From Streptomyces sp. NBC_01471 (GTDB lineage Bacteria > Actinomycetota > Actinomycetes > Streptomycetales > Streptomycetaceae): 64,000 nucleotides of DNA. Below, in pieces: positions 16,881-26,167 of this stretch. The translations under genes and the position numbers were made by a program. The stretch spans positions 558,001 through 622,000 of the forward strand of contig NZ_CP109450.1 of assembly GCF_041438865.1 (NCBI RefSeq). The letters are read 5' to 3'. Within the stretch, counting starts at the first letter, position 1. Every line of letters starts with the position of its first letter. The notes under the pieces are model-generated. The model saw nothing but the letters and a program-made list of their open reading frames with translations. It ran no database searches and was not told the origin of the DNA.

Positions 16881-18497
16881 TCACGCCTTCGTCCACGCGG
16901 CGCGCAGCGCCTTCTTGTCCACCTTGCCGACCTTGGTCGTCGGCAGCTGGTCCAGCAGGACCGTCTCCCGGGGCGCGTACAGCTCTCCCAACTCGGCGGT
17001 CACCGAGGCGCGGACCGCATCCGGGTCGATCTCGGCGCCCTCCGCCACGGCCAGGAAGATCTGTACGGCCTCGCCGTACTCCTCGTCGGGTACGCCCAGG
17101 GCCGCCGCGTTGCGCACACCGGGCAGCGTGAGCAGGAAGTCCTCCAGGACCCGGGAGTAGACGTTGTCGCTGGTGCTGCCGGTGACGATGATGTCCTTGG
17201 CCCGGTCGACGAGGTAGAGGTACCCCTCGGCGTCGAGGTAGCCCAGGTCCCCGGTGCGCAGCCAACCGTCGTGCAGCGCATCGGCGGTGCGCTCCGGGTC
17301 CTCGTAGTAGCCGAGCATCACGGTCTCGCCCCGGACGCACACCTCGCCGACCTGCCCGACGGGGAGCGCCGCGGCGCTGCCCTCACCACGGATCTCGATC
17401 TCGGTGTCGTGGATCGCACGACCGCAGCTGCCCCAGAGCTCGGGCCGCAGGGCTCCCTCCGACGCGAGGGCCTCCGCGCCGAACGCAGCGATCCCCAGCG
17501 CCTCGGACTGCCCGTACCCCTGGCTGAGCACGGGCCCGAAGACCTTGACCGCCTGCTGGAGCCGGCTGGGCGACGAGGCCGCGCCTCCGACGGCGATCCG
17601 CCGCAGTGCGGGAAGGGCCCCCGGCTCGCACTCCGGGTGGTCGAGGAGCGCGTACAGCATCGGCGGTACGAACATGGTGGCGGTGATCCGCTCCTCGCGC
17701 AGCACCGCGAGCGCCGCACCCGCTTCGAACTCGGGCAGCACGACGAGGGCGGATCCCGTCACCAGCGCCTGAATGGTGGTGAGATGGCCACTGCCGTGGG
17801 TGAGCAGTGTGGAGGCGAGTACGCGGTCCGTGCCCGGATCCATCGCCGGGAAGGGCGTCGGCCGGGCGCCTTGCTGGGCGCCCTGCATCAGGTTCACCAG
17901 CGCGTCGTAGAGCCGGTGGCTGTGCGCGGCGAGCTTGGGACGGCCCAGGGTGCCGCCGGTGTAGAGGACGGTCACGGCCTCGTCCGGTTCCGGCGCGGGC
18001 ACGCCGTCGGGACGCACCGCCGGGCACTCGGCCTCCAGCGCCAGCAGGTCCACACACCCCTGCTCACTGGGCCCGAGGCTGAGCAGCACGGGAGCGTGGA
18101 CGCTGTGCTCGGCCGCCGCGGCTGCCCGCTGCGCGAACAGCGGGTCGGTGACCACGGCGCGCGCCCGGGACTGCTCGACCAGCGCGGCGAGCTCGCCGGG
18201 GCCCGGCTCGGGCGGCAGGAACACGACGCGGCAGCCGATGAGATGGACCGCGAGCTGCACCAGGACGGAGTCCACCCGGTTGGCCAGGAACAGCCCCACT
18301 CCGTCGCCGGGCACGAGCCCCTGGCTGCGCAGCGCGTGCCCCAGACGGAACAGCCGCTGCCGGGCCTCCCCCCTGGTCAACCGCTGCGCACCCTGGACAA
18401 GCGCCTCGGCGTCCTCGTCCTTCTGCCAGTGCTCCAGGATGTGGTCCACGTAGGTCCGTGGCTCGTACGGGTTCTGTGTGCTAATGATCATTGACAT
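16881..18497 (-). CDS. Acyl-CoA synthetase-like adenylate-forming enzyme (AMP-dependent ligase)
   Basis: 538 residues of the ANL superfamily, activating a carboxylic acid with ATP and probably passing it to CoA. Visible motifs: P-loop VLYTGGTLGRPK (about residue 190), GYGQSEALG, the hinge aspartate in GWLRTGDLGYLDAEGYLYLVDRAKD (split GWLRTGDLGY / LYLVDRAKD), and the C-terminal catalytic lysine in TTKVGKVDKKALR. Starts possible are TTG 18503 and ATG 18497 behind GAGGGG; ATG is given. No carrier-protein or NRPS domain is attached. No pathway neighbours are visible, so the acid is unknown. Confidence 0.88.
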   Translation of the reverse strand: MSMIISTQNPYEPRTYVDHILEHWQKDEDAEALVQGAQRLTRGEARQRLFRLGHALRSQGLVPGDGVGLFLANRVDSVLVQLAVHLIGCRVVFLPPEPGPGELAALVEQSRARAVVTDPLFAQRAAAAAEHSVHAPVLLSLGPSEQGCVDLLALEAECPAVRPDGVPAPEPDEAVTVLYTGGTLGRPKLAAHSHRLYDALVNLMQGAQQGARPTPFPAMDPGTDRVLASTLLTHGSGHLTTIQALVTGSALVVLPEFEAGAALAVLREERITATMFVPPMLYALLDHPECEPGALPALRRIAVGGAASSPSRLQQAVKVFGPVLSQGYGQSEALGIAAFGAEALASEGALRPELWGSCGRAIHDTEIEIRGEGSAAALPVGQVGEVCVRGETVMLGYYEDPERTADALHDGWLRTGDLGYLDAEGYLYLVDRAKDIIVTGSTSDNVYSRVLEDFLLTLPGVRNAAALGVPDEEYGEAVQIFLAVAEGAEIDPDAVRASVTAELGELYAPRETVLLDQLPTTKVGKVDKKALRAAWTKA

Positions 18498-18743
18498 ATG
18501 CAAACATGCCCCTCAGGAGCCGCAACCTCCCAGGGGCCTCCTCCGGTTTTCACCTGGCGGGGTATCATGCCCCGTTCCAGCAGGGGTGGTTGACCCTCCG
18601 CAGCCCGTGTCCGCGCAGTGCGAATCCGCACGGTGGGGGCCGGAGCGGCAGGGACGTGGCACCTCGTCCGTTGCCCCCCGGAAGTGCAGGGGTCCGACCC
18701 CGGTGACCGCCCGTCTGCGGTTGGCGCGAACACCAAGACCTGG
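18498..18743. other. Upstream region of the AMP ligase, no gene
   Basis: Holds the presumed ligase promoter. Several small hairpins (GTGCG/CGCAC near 18618-18631, GGGGT/ACCCC near 18690) were seen, but no RNA family could be matched. Confidence 0.3.
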
Positions 18744-18765
18744 AGCCCGCCCGGCCGGGCGGGCT
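18744..18765. terminator. 22-bp perfect GC palindrome, terminator-like
   Basis: AGCCCGCCCGG followed by its exact complement with no loop. It sits 100 bases downstream of the proline-rich gene on the minus strand and could end that transcript. Confidence 0.5.
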
Positions 18766-18867
18766 CGTTCCACACGCCCCGCCGGGGCGGGACCGCACCG
18801 AGGTGAGCACCACCTGACCGGTGGTAGCCACAGCGTCAGCGTCCGGTCGGCGCCCCGGCCGGCGGTC

Positions 18868-19101
18868 CTACACCGGGCCGGGCTGCGGCTCCGGCGTCGG
18901 GTCCGGGCCGGGTACGGGACCCGGTCCGGGCGACGGCGTCGGCTCGGGGCCGGGCGGCTGCGGTACGGGGTCGGGCAGCGGATCGGGCAGCGGTGGCGGC
19001 AGCGGGCCGGGGCCCGGCGGCGGAGTCGGCGACGGCGGCACAGGATCCGGACCGCCCGGATTCGGCGTCGGCGGCACAGGGTCGGGATAAGGATGCGTCA
19101 C
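18868..19101 (-). CDS. Proline-rich small protein
   Basis: 77 residues, almost entirely Pro, Asp, Gly, Glu and Thr in repeats such as PDPVPP and PGPGPVPG. GTG at 19101 follows GGGAGGT with 6-base spacing, which favours this strand over the glycine-rich mirror frame at 18821-19090. It has no signal peptide or membrane span. Such low-complexity proteins are usually disordered or wall/surface linked; function unknown. It could also be a spurious frame in repetitive GC-rich DNA. Confidence 0.5.
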   Translation of the reverse strand: MTHPYPDPVPPTPNPGGPDPVPPSPTPPPGPGPLPPPLPDPLPDPVPQPPGPEPTPSPGPGPVPGPDPTPEPQPGPV

Positions 19102-19468
19102 GGTTGACCTCCCACACTTCGGCTGCGTGTCCTGACCAATGTCTCCCGCTGCGCCTGCCCACGCCCGCCGGGTCGAATCAGCCCTGCTGCGGCCCGCAGC
19201 CCGGGAAGCGGACTCGACAGCACCGGTATCGCAGTGGCGGTACGGCCGGCCGCGTCCGCCGTGGGCGTCTGGGCCTGCACGATCACACGGGCGTCCGTCA
19301 CGGCGTCGGCGGTGCGGGCCACGGCGACCGGAGTCCGCCGCGGTCCGCCGCATCGAAGCGCCCCCAGGCGCCTACCGCCAACAGGGGGAGGACATCGACG
19401 CCGGGCCCGCCCCCGGCGTCGGCGTCGAGTGGCAGGGCACAGTCCGGCTTCCGCAGGTGGTCCCGCAG
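19102..19468. other. 367-base gap between the proline-rich gene and panD, no confident gene
   Basis: A plus-strand frame reads RIEAPPGAYRQQGEDID and a minus-strand frame MARTADAVTDARVIVQAQTP. Neither has a clear start or a family I can name. Confidence 0.3.
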
Positions 19469-19900
19469 TCAGGCCCCGGCGGCGAGTGGCCGGGCGTGCG
19501 GGGCACGCACCTGGTCGGTGCCCGGTACGGGCGCGGACGCGTCGGCGCCGAGAGCGACGATCCGGTTGTCCGCGTCGACGTGCACGACGCTCGGCCGGAG
19601 CGTACGCGCCTCGGCGTCGTCCACCTGGGCGTAGCTGATGAGGATCACCAGGTCGCCGGGGTGCACGAGATGGGCGGCGGCGCCGTTGATGCCGATGACG
19701 CCCGAGCCGCGCTCGCCCTCGATGACGTAGGTCTCCAGGCGGGCGCCGTTGTCGATGTCGACGATGTGCACGAGCTCGCCGGGCAGCAGGTCGGCGGCTT
19801 CCATCAGGGCGACGTCGACGGTGACGGACCCGACATAGTGCAGGTCGGCCTGGGTCACCGTGGCACGGTGGATCTTGGATTTGAACATGGTGCGCATCAT
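19469..19900 (-). CDS. panD: Aspartate 1-decarboxylase
   Basis: Makes beta-alanine for pantothenate and coenzyme A. It is a pyruvoyl enzyme: self-cleavage between Gly and Ser in YVGSVT (about residues 26-29) creates the pyruvoyl group. [40 protein letters not shown] and [12 protein letters not shown] are family hallmarks. The 143-residue length is normal, with a short C-terminal tail. ATG 19900 lies 7 bases after AGGAG; MRTMFK and MFK starts follow at 19897 and 19888. No panB or panC is nearby. Confidence 0.95.
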   Translation of the reverse strand: MMRTMFKSKIHRATVTQADLHYVGSVTVDVALMEAADLLPGELVHIVDIDNGARLETYVIEGERGSGVIGINGAAAHLVHPGDLVILISYAQVDDAEARTLRPSVVHVDADNRIVALGADASAPVPGTDQVRAPHARPLAAGA

Positions 19901-19928
19901 CGAGTAGCTCCTGGACATAGGCTCCCTG

Positions 19929-19944
19929 CCTGCATTTTTGCAGG
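19929..19944. promoter_or_regulatory. Small inverted repeat upstream of panD
   Basis: CCTGCA (19929-19934) and TGCAGG (19939-19944) flank a T-rich loop, 28 bases upstream of the panD start. Operator or leader hairpin; binder unknown. Confidence 0.35.
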
Positions 19945-20179
19945 TCAAGGGCTGTTTCCTCACCCTACAACGAGTCGCATGTCAGGGCAGCGTTCCCCAG
20001 GTTTTTCAGGACTCATGCTGACCACTTGCTAATTTTCCGGACGTGTCATCAGGTTATGGTGGGAGCGGTTCCGCTCGCCCTCCCGGACCCCATCGCGACG
20101 ACTTCCCAAGCCTACGCAGCGCTCCCCCTCGGGTATCCGTGATTGCCATCACCCCGACGAGCTGACAGCGGTTCCATGA

Positions 20180-20509
20180 CTGTCCGCGAAGAAGAACCGG
20201 GCCAGAACCGAGGCGACGGCGGAGACGGACCGTGCGGTCATGGGCGATACGGCGGAGCGCCAGTACGGCCAAGCCATGGATATCCTTGTCCAGTTCAACA
20301 AAAAGATGGAGGCAGGGGCCGGTGCGCCAGAGCCTGTCGCCGCCGTCGTGGAGCGAGCGCTCACCGCGAGCCGACCCCGGCCGCGCTACCTCGTCGGCAC
20401 CGACGCACGCACGACTGTCGCGCTGAAGCGACTTCTGCCGACCCGAACCGTAGACGCCCTTCCGACCAGGACCATGGGCCTGCCACGGCGCTCGTCGGAC
20501 GGACGCTGA
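20180..20509 (+). pseudogene. C-terminal remnant of a short-chain dehydrogenase/reductase
   Basis: The frame from just after a TGA at 20177 gives about 109 residues. GAPEPVAAVVERALTASR followed by PRPRYLVGTDAR and LKRLLPTRTVDAL matches the C-terminal end of actinobacterial SDR oxidoreductases. The Rossmann TGxxxGxG start and the YxxxK active site are missing because upstream sequence holds no matching frame. It is therefore a 5'-truncated relic; any ATG start (20240) would be fortuitous. Confidence 0.6.
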
Positions 20510-21490
20510 ACCGCTTCTCGCCGACCGACGACGGGTCAGTCGGTGCTGGTCGCCGCCAGGCGGTGGCGCTCATCGATCCGAACAGGTCGGGCGCTCGGGC
20601 CGAGGCTGTCCCGGGTCGGGCGTGCGGGTGACGAGCATCCGGTCGGGCGACGCGGGTGCACCGGACGGAACCGCTGACGACCGTGCCCGAACCCGCCGCC
20701 GCGCCACTCCACCCAGGCGGGACGTCCAGAATGGCGTCGGGGTCGGCGAAGCCGGCGCCCTGAAGGAACACGACCAGGCCGTGGTCGCTGTGGGTGGTGC
20801 CGGGTCTCGCCCCTCCCGGTGCCGCTCCGGCCGCCCGAGAGGGCAGAACCGGGGTCACGACGATCGGCGCGCTGGTCTTGCTCCCCGGCGGCGGGAAAAC
20901 GACCGTTTATCTTCCTGGGCACGGGGTAACCGCAGCCCGAACCACCTTGTCCGGGCGCGGACGCCTCCGGGCAGCCGCGCGGATGGCACGGCAGCATTTC
21001 GAGACCCGGCTGCCGAGACACATATCCGCCCGACTGGGGCGCTGCCATGGTCATGTGCCGCGCGCCCGTACGTCCCACACCACCAAGGGGCCTGGCGGTG
21101 CTATGTCTCTTTCGCCAGGCCTCAGGTCAACGCGAAAGGTACACGTGACCAGGCTGACGACAGAACACCCATGCAGGTACGGCGTCGGCGGGAGGACCGG
21201 GCGAACCACAGCTGAGCCCGGCACTGTCGGAACGGACCGTGAGGGCCTGCGGAAGGCGCGAAAGGCGCCGGTGATGTTCGAGGTCCCCCGCCGTGCGGAT
21301 GAGGAACACCCGCCAGGCGCCCAGGTGTCACGGAGACCGCACGGTCCCGACGGATGGGAGAAGCCCTGCGGCGATGAGCTCGCCGATGGTGCGCAGTACC
21401 TGCTGGGACTGACCGGTCCGAGCAGCGGAACACCGGTGATGAGGGCCGGTGTCGGCATCGCGGACACCGGTGCGACGAAGGCGGAGAGCC
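20510..21490. other. About 1 kb without a confident gene, probably decayed DNA
   Basis: Open frames on both strands lack ribosome sites and families. A minus-strand stretch near 20720-20800 reads HGLVVFLQGAGFADPDAILD and looks protein-like, but could not be extended or named. A plus-strand GGGKTT near 20891 resembles a nucleotide loop by chance only. This is where a ProV-type ATPase gene would be expected for the following transporter; I found no trace of one. Confidence 0.4.
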
Positions 21491-23299
21491 GTGATTAGAC
21501 TCCCCATAGGGGCCGGCGTCAACAGTGCCGTCAACTTTCTGGAAGATCGACTGCCCTGGCTCTTCGACTTCCTGCACTCCGTCGGCCAAGGCATGTACGA
21601 CGGCGTGTACTTCGTCCTCTCGGGCCCCGACGCGCTGATGATGGCGGCGATCCTCGCGCTGATTGCCTGGTGGCTGCGGGGCACGGTGGCGGCTGTCCTC
21701 ACTTTCGCGGCCTTTTTCCTGGTCGACTCGATCGAGTTGTGGGAACAGACGATGCAGACGCTGTCGCTTCTCATCGTGGCGGTCACGATCACCATGGTGA
21801 TAGCTGTCCCCCTCGGCGTCTGGGCGGCCCGTAACAAATCGGTGAGTGCGGCCCTCCGGCCGATTCTCGACTTCATGCAGACGATGCCGGCCTTTGTCTA
21901 CCTGGTTCCCGGTATCACCTTCTTCGGGGTGGGCGTGGTGCCCGGCATCGTCGCCACGGTCATCTTCGCGATGCCGCCGGGCGTACGGATGACCGAACTC
22001 GGTATCCGGCAGGTGGACGAGGAACTGGTGGAGGCCGCGTCAGCGTTCGGAGCCACCCCGCGCTCCATTCTGCTGCGCGTACAGCTGCCACTGGCCCTGC
22101 CGACCATCATGGCCGGCATCAACCAGATCATCATGCTCGCCCTGTCCATGGTGGTCATCGCGGGCATGGTCGGCGCCGACGGTCTGGGTACCGTCGTCTT
22201 CCAGGCCATCAGCTCGGTGGACATCGGCCTCGGCTTCGAGGCGGGCCTCGCGGTGGTCATCGTCGCCATGTATCTCGACCGCATGACCGGTGCGCTCAAT
22301 CAGCGCATCTCGCCCCTCGGTCGCCGTGCGTTGGCGAAGGCGGCCTCTCTCAGGTCGGGCAATGCCCTGCGGTGGAGGCCCAGCACGACATTCGCGGGCA
22401 TCGGTGTGCTGGTCCTCGCGCTCCTCGCGGGCGGCCTGCAGTTCGTCTCGGGCTCGGATGACGGCCACCCGGGGGTGAAGGAGAAGGACCTGGGGAAGGA
22501 GGCCGGCGCGGCTCCCGACATCGGCTTCTTCCCGTGGGACGAGGACGTCGCCATGACGTACCTGTGGAAGAACATCCTGGAACGGCGCGGCTACAAGCCC
22601 AGCATCCACCAGTACGACGTCGGGTCGATGTTCACCGCGATGGCCGGCGGCCAGGTCGATGTGGAGTTCGATGCCTGGCTTCCGAACGCTCAGAAGCAGT
22701 ATTGGGACAAGTACAAGGACGACCTGGTCGACATCGGCCCGTGGTACGACAAGACCACGTTGGAAGTGACGGTGCCCAGCTACGTCAAGGGAATCCACTC
22801 GATGGCGGATCTCAAGGGAAGGTCGAAGGAGTTCGGCGGCAGGATCATCGGCATCGAGCCCGGGACCGGCCAGATGAACATGCTGAAGAACAAGGTGCTT
22901 CCCGGGTACGGGCTCGACAAGGAGTACAAGGTCACCGACGGCAGCTCCCCCAGCATGATCCTGGAGCTTCAGAGGTCGTTGCGGAAGCATGAACCGGTGG
23001 CGGTCGTACTGTGGTCGCCGCACTGGGCTTACAGCAAGTACAAGTTGACCAAGCTCAAGGATCCGAAGAAGCTGTGGGGCGATGTGAACCAGATCCGCTC
23101 GCTCGGCCACAAGTCGTTCCCGCAGAAGTTTCCCGAGTTCTACGGCTGGCTCAAGAAGATGCATATGTCGGACGGGCAACTCGCGGACCTGGAGGCAACC
23201 ATCCAGGACGAGGGCACCGGCCACGAGGAAAAAGCCGTGGAGAAGTGGATCGCCAAGAATCCGGGCATAGTCGACAAGATGGCCCCGCTCTCCTCCTGA
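21491..23299 (+). CDS. Glycine betaine/proline-type ABC transporter, permease fused to substrate-binding domain
   Basis: 602 residues. Residues about 1-300 form a ProW/OpuAB-like permease, with an EAA-type loop (EELVEAASAFGATPRSILLRVQLPLA, split as VEAASAFGAT / LLRVQLPLALP). A further span near residue 310 then leads to an extracellular OpuAC/ProX-like binding domain (DIGFFPWDEDVAMTYLWKN onward, with FDAWLPNAQKQYWDKY). Such W-X fusions import quaternary amines as osmoprotectants or nutrients. GTG 21491 follows GGAG. No cognate ATPase gene is adjacent, which is odd because family operons normally begin with it. Alternative ligands include choline or carnitine. Confidence 0.88.
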   Translation: MIRLPIGAGVNSAVNFLEDRLPWLFDFLHSVGQGMYDGVYFVLSGPDALMMAAILALIAWWLRGTVAAVLTFAAFFLVDSIELWEQTMQTLSLLIVAVTITMVIAVPLGVWAARNKSVSAALRPILDFMQTMPAFVYLVPGITFFGVGVVPGIVATVIFAMPPGVRMTELGIRQVDEELVEAASAFGATPRSILLRVQLPLALPTIMAGINQIIMLALSMVVIAGMVGADGLGTVVFQAISSVDIGLGFEAGLAVVIVAMYLDRMTGALNQRISPLGRRALAKAASLRSGNALRWRPSTTFAGIGVLVLALLAGGLQFVSGSDDGHPGVKEKDLGKEAGAAPDIGFFPWDEDVAMTYLWKNILERRGYKPSIHQYDVGSMFTAMAGGQVDVEFDAWLPNAQKQYWDKYKDDLVDIGPWYDKTTLEVTVPSYVKGIHSMADLKGRSKEFGGRIIGIEPGTGQMNMLKNKVLPGYGLDKEYKVTDGSSPSMILELQRSLRKHEPVAVVLWSPHWAYSKYKLTKLKDPKKLWGDVNQIRSLGHKSFPQKFPEFYGWLKKMHMSDGQLADLEATIQDEGTGHEEKAVEKWIAKNPGIVDKMAPLSS

Positions 23300-23365
23300 C
23301 CCGGAGCCTGCGGTAACGAACCGGGGCGCATACCACCGGGCCGTTACATCCCCGGAGGTGGTCAG

Positions 23366-23406
23366 CCGCCCCCGGAGGGGGCGGGCGCCGTGCCGCGCCC
23401 GCCCCC
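23366..23406. terminator. Bidirectional terminator between convergent transporter and dioxygenase genes
   Basis: Two overlapping stems: CCGCCCCC/GGGGGCGG (23366-23384) and a perfect 12-bp stem GGGGGCGGGCGC with its complement (23377-23388 and 23395-23406). They are mutually exclusive, so each could serve one direction. Confidence 0.7.
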
Positions 23407-23422
23407 GGCAGCCACCGTCCGC

Positions 23423-24412
23423 TCAGAACGGGCGGTCTCCCGCGATGGCGACCCGCTCGGCGACCCGCCGGTGCGAGGCGTAGTCGTTCACGGCGTAGTG
23501 CTGGGTCGCCCGGTTGTCCCAGAAGGCCATGTCGCCCGGCTGCCAGCGGAAACGCACCTGGTACTCGGGTACGTGCGCCTGCTGGAACAGGAATCGCAAC
23601 AGACGGTCACTCTCCGCGCTGTCGACGCCGACGATCCGGGTCGTAAATGAGGTGTTGACGAACAGCATGCGCCGTCCCGACTCCGGGTGCGTGCGCACGA
23701 CCGGGTGCTCGACCGGCGGGAACGCTTCCTGGTGGGGGGCGAGCTGCTCGGGCGGGTAGAAGCGTGCGAAGCCGGGGATGAAGTCGTGGACGGCGCTCGC
23801 CCCGTCGATACGGTCCTTCACCTCTTGCGGCAGGTTGTCGTACGCGGCAGCCATGTCGGCCCACATGGTGTCTCCCCCCAGCGGAGGCACCTCTCGCAGT
23901 TGCAGGACGGCACCGAGAGCCGGGCGTTCACGGAAGGTGACATCCGTGTGCCATACGTTCTCGAACGTTTTCGGTGCGCCCGCCGCCTTGTCGAAGCGCA
24001 CGACGTCTTCGCTGTCTCCCCTGGCCAGCAACGGGTTGACCTCCAGCTCGCCCCAGTTGCGTGCGAAATCGCGCTGAGCGGCCGACGTGAGGTTCTGGCC
24101 CCGGAAGAAGAGCACCTTCCACTCCAACAGGGCACGGTTCAACTCTTCGCGCAGTGCGGGCTCCAGCGGCTGCGAGAGGTCCGGTCCGTGGATCTCGGCG
24201 CCGATCGTGCGGGCCTGCGGGACGACGTCGAAGAGGGTGTACGGGCGCGCCGTCGCGTCGGCCGGCAGCCGTTCCAGGACGCGGTGTCCCTCGTACAGGC
24301 CGTCCTGCGGGATGCGTGCCTCACGCAGGACAGGTGGGGTGGCGGCGGGCCGGTCGGTGGTCGTGGCGGCGCCGGGCGCAGCGGTCACTTGGGAGGTGGC
24401 GGTGGAGGTCAT
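23423..24412 (-). CDS. TauD/TfdA-family Fe(II)/2-oxoglutarate dioxygenase
   Basis: 329 residues. The iron-binding facial triad is visible: His155 and Asp157 in WHTDVTF, and His305 in RATQHYAVNDY; an arginine in the following ERVAI region would bind 2-oxoglutarate. RPALGAVLQLREVPPLGGDT is the typical TauD core (GAVLQ...PPLGGDT). Substrates in the family include taurine, alkylsulfonates and 2,4-D. ATG 24412 sits 5 bases after AAGGAG; a longer frame to 24556 has no similarity. It is convergent with the betaine-type transporter, and no sulfonate transporter is adjacent, so the substrate is open. Confidence 0.9.
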   Translation of the reverse strand: MTSTATSQVTAAPGAATTTDRPAATPPVLREARIPQDGLYEGHRVLERLPADATARPYTLFDVVPQARTIGAEIHGPDLSQPLEPALREELNRALLEWKVLFFRGQNLTSAAQRDFARNWGELEVNPLLARGDSEDVVRFDKAAGAPKTFENVWHTDVTFRERPALGAVLQLREVPPLGGDTMWADMAAAYDNLPQEVKDRIDGASAVHDFIPGFARFYPPEQLAPHQEAFPPVEHPVVRTHPESGRRMLFVNTSFTTRIVGVDSAESDRLLRFLFQQAHVPEYQVRFRWQPGDMAFWDNRATQHYAVNDYASHRRVAERVAIAGDRPF

Positions 24413-25122
24413 ACGGCTCCTTCTTGCAGGAGGGCGAACCGCCATGGGCTCCGGTGAGCGGGTCCCGGGCATCCGGAAAGACGGGGCCCGCGACAACGGC
24501 CGAGGGCTTCTGGCGGTGCGGTGAGGGCAGCGAGCGATGAGGTGAGTCATGCACATCCGCGCCGGGTGCCAGCCGGGCAGGTGCGGGACAAGGTGGGGTC
24601 GTCCACTGATCGTGAGAGGCCGGAGAGAGACAACACCGACGTTGAGGTCTCGGCCTCATTCTGGGAAGCAGCCGAGTGGTTGACGATCGCTCAGCGCGAG
24701 TGGACGCCGTCCCGGGCGGGCGGCGAGCCGATACGGCCGCGGCGGCGCAAACAGGTGGTGGACCGCGGAGCGCACTCGCCGCAAGGCTCCGTCATCCGCA
24801 GGGCGACGGTGGTCAGCGAGTACAGGATCATGTACGCATTGTGGGTGGCCCCCGTCAATGCGGTCAAGCCCGCCCGAGCACGACCCGCTTCGGGACATCG
24901 CAGTCGGTCACCATCCCGACTCCGGCGTCGTCGCCACCAGTTCCAGGCGACCTGCCGCAAGCACATGGATGCCGGTGTCTGTGGCCATCGCTGTGGTCCT
25001 CTCTCCGGCCCGGCTGCCCGGTCTCCCGTGTACGCGGAGTCCGGACGGAGCACGCTTGTTCGAAACTGATCGCCGCCCCCGCTGGAACGGCGGGGGCGGC
25101 GAGGCGACTTGGGGGCTCTGCG
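24413..25122. other. 710-base stretch without a recognisable gene
   Basis: Contains the dioxygenase promoter region. Minus-strand frames such as MATDTGIHVLAAGRLELVA (near 24985-25060) and THNAYMILYSLTTVALRM (near 24820-24870) are protein-like but short, in different frames, and unrecognised. They may be pieces of one broken gene. Confidence 0.3.
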
Positions 25123-25449
25123 TCAGTTGGCCGGGACGCAGTCGTTCCCCTTCACCCACAAGCCGCCCTCGGCCCAGCCGTTCTCACAGCGGTACGACTC
25201 ACCCGAGGCGGCGTCGGTGAGAGTGAAGCCGGAGAGCGGTCCCCACTGCCTGGCGGTGCATTCCCGCCCGAACACGCCGGGCAGGTCCGCGTCCACTTCC
25301 TGACAGGTGATCGTTTCGCCCGCCCGCATCGCCGTGGTGTGCGATGCGGCCGCCGCCCCGGCCGCCGGGGCGGCGGCGAGGAAGAGGGCGGCGGCCGCGG
25401 TGACCAGGGTTCGCAGGCCGGTCCGGCGCAGGCGCTGGGTGGTGGTCAT
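25123..25449 (-). CDS. Small secreted protein of unknown function
   Basis: 108 residues with a classical signal peptide: basic RLRRTGLRT, hydrophobic LVTAAAALFLAAAP, and likely cleavage after AGAAAA near residue 37. The mature part of about 70 residues has four cysteines (in ETITCQEVD, FGRECTARQ, SYRCENGW and GNDCVP), probably two disulfides. ATG 25449 follows AAGGAG at 8-9 bases; the open frame upstream to 25707 is not used. I do not recognise the family. It stands alone. Confidence 0.7.
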   Translation of the reverse strand: MTTTQRLRRTGLRTLVTAAAALFLAAAPAAGAAAASHTTAMRAGETITCQEVDADLPGVFGRECTARQWGPLSGFTLTDAASGESYRCENGWAEGGLWVKGNDCVPAN

Positions 25450-25758
25450 GCGACTCACTCCTTCATGGTTGCCGGGATTGTCCCGGGGACCGGTGTGGTC
25501 CTTGCGGCGAAAGTCCCCCGCGTACGGCGTCCCGAATGCGGTACTGAGCGCGGGAACGATCCGCCGGGGCCCAGGACGCCCGCAACGGCGGAGCGCAGTC
25601 CGACCGCGCCCACCACCAGGCTCTGCGCCCCTCCAGCGGCGGGCGAGGCGGCGGGCATGCGGCGAGGCCCGCACCGGAAGAAAGCGGTGCGGGCCACACG
25701 GCCTCATCGACCACGTTCTGCGCCGGCCGGCACCCCGCTGAGAGCTTGTCCGACCCGG

Positions 25759-26072
25759 TCAGTACTTCTCGGCTTCCAGGCCGTCCTTCCCGTGCACGAG
25801 GGCCACCTGGTTCTCTCCGGTGGGCCGGGCCAGGACGAGCACGGCCTCGGGGTCCATGTGCTCTCCCGGTAGAAGTCGTACGCGTCGAAGCCCGGGTGAC
25901 GGCCCGCACATTGCTCCGGGCGGCGGCCTGGAAAGCCCGCGTGTCCTTGCAGTTGAACTTCAGGCGGTCGCCGAGGCGTTTGAGGTGGGCCGTGATGTCG
26001 ACCCCGAGCCTGCGGTCACCGCGGTGGCCGCCGTGTCCGCCGTCACCGCCGTGGCCGCTTTGTTTCCATGAG
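25759..26072 (-). pseudogene. Frameshifted hypothetical gene
   Basis: Three minus-strand frames join into one protein-like reading: HLKRLGDRLKFNCKDTRAF..., then GFDAYDFYRE, then MDPEAVLVLARPTGENQVAL followed by VHGKDGLEAEKY and a stop at 25759. At least two frameshifts are needed between 25870 and 25905, so it is either broken or misassembled. A Gly/His-rich repeat (GHGGDGGHGGHRGD) lies at the upstream end. I do not recognise the family. Confidence 0.4.
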
Positions 26073-26167
26073 GAGGCGTGGCCCGCCCATCCCGAACTCA
26101 CCGGGCCGGCCCGCTCCCTCACCTGGCCGCCGCCGTGCGGGTGTGGTGCGCCCGCACGGCGGAGTGG

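Noticed and set aside
18670..18720. tRNA-like T-arm (GGGGTCCGACCCC)
   Set aside because: No acceptor, D-arm or anticodon arm could be folded around it on either strand.
18821..19090. Glycine-rich plus-strand frame
   Set aside because: Mirror of the proline-rich frame; it lacks a ribosome site whereas the minus strand has GGGAGGT before GTG.
20885..20900. GGGKTT resembling a Walker A loop in the gap before the betaine-type transporter
   Set aside because: No flanking ABC features (signature, Walker B) in any frame; not evidence for a proV gene.
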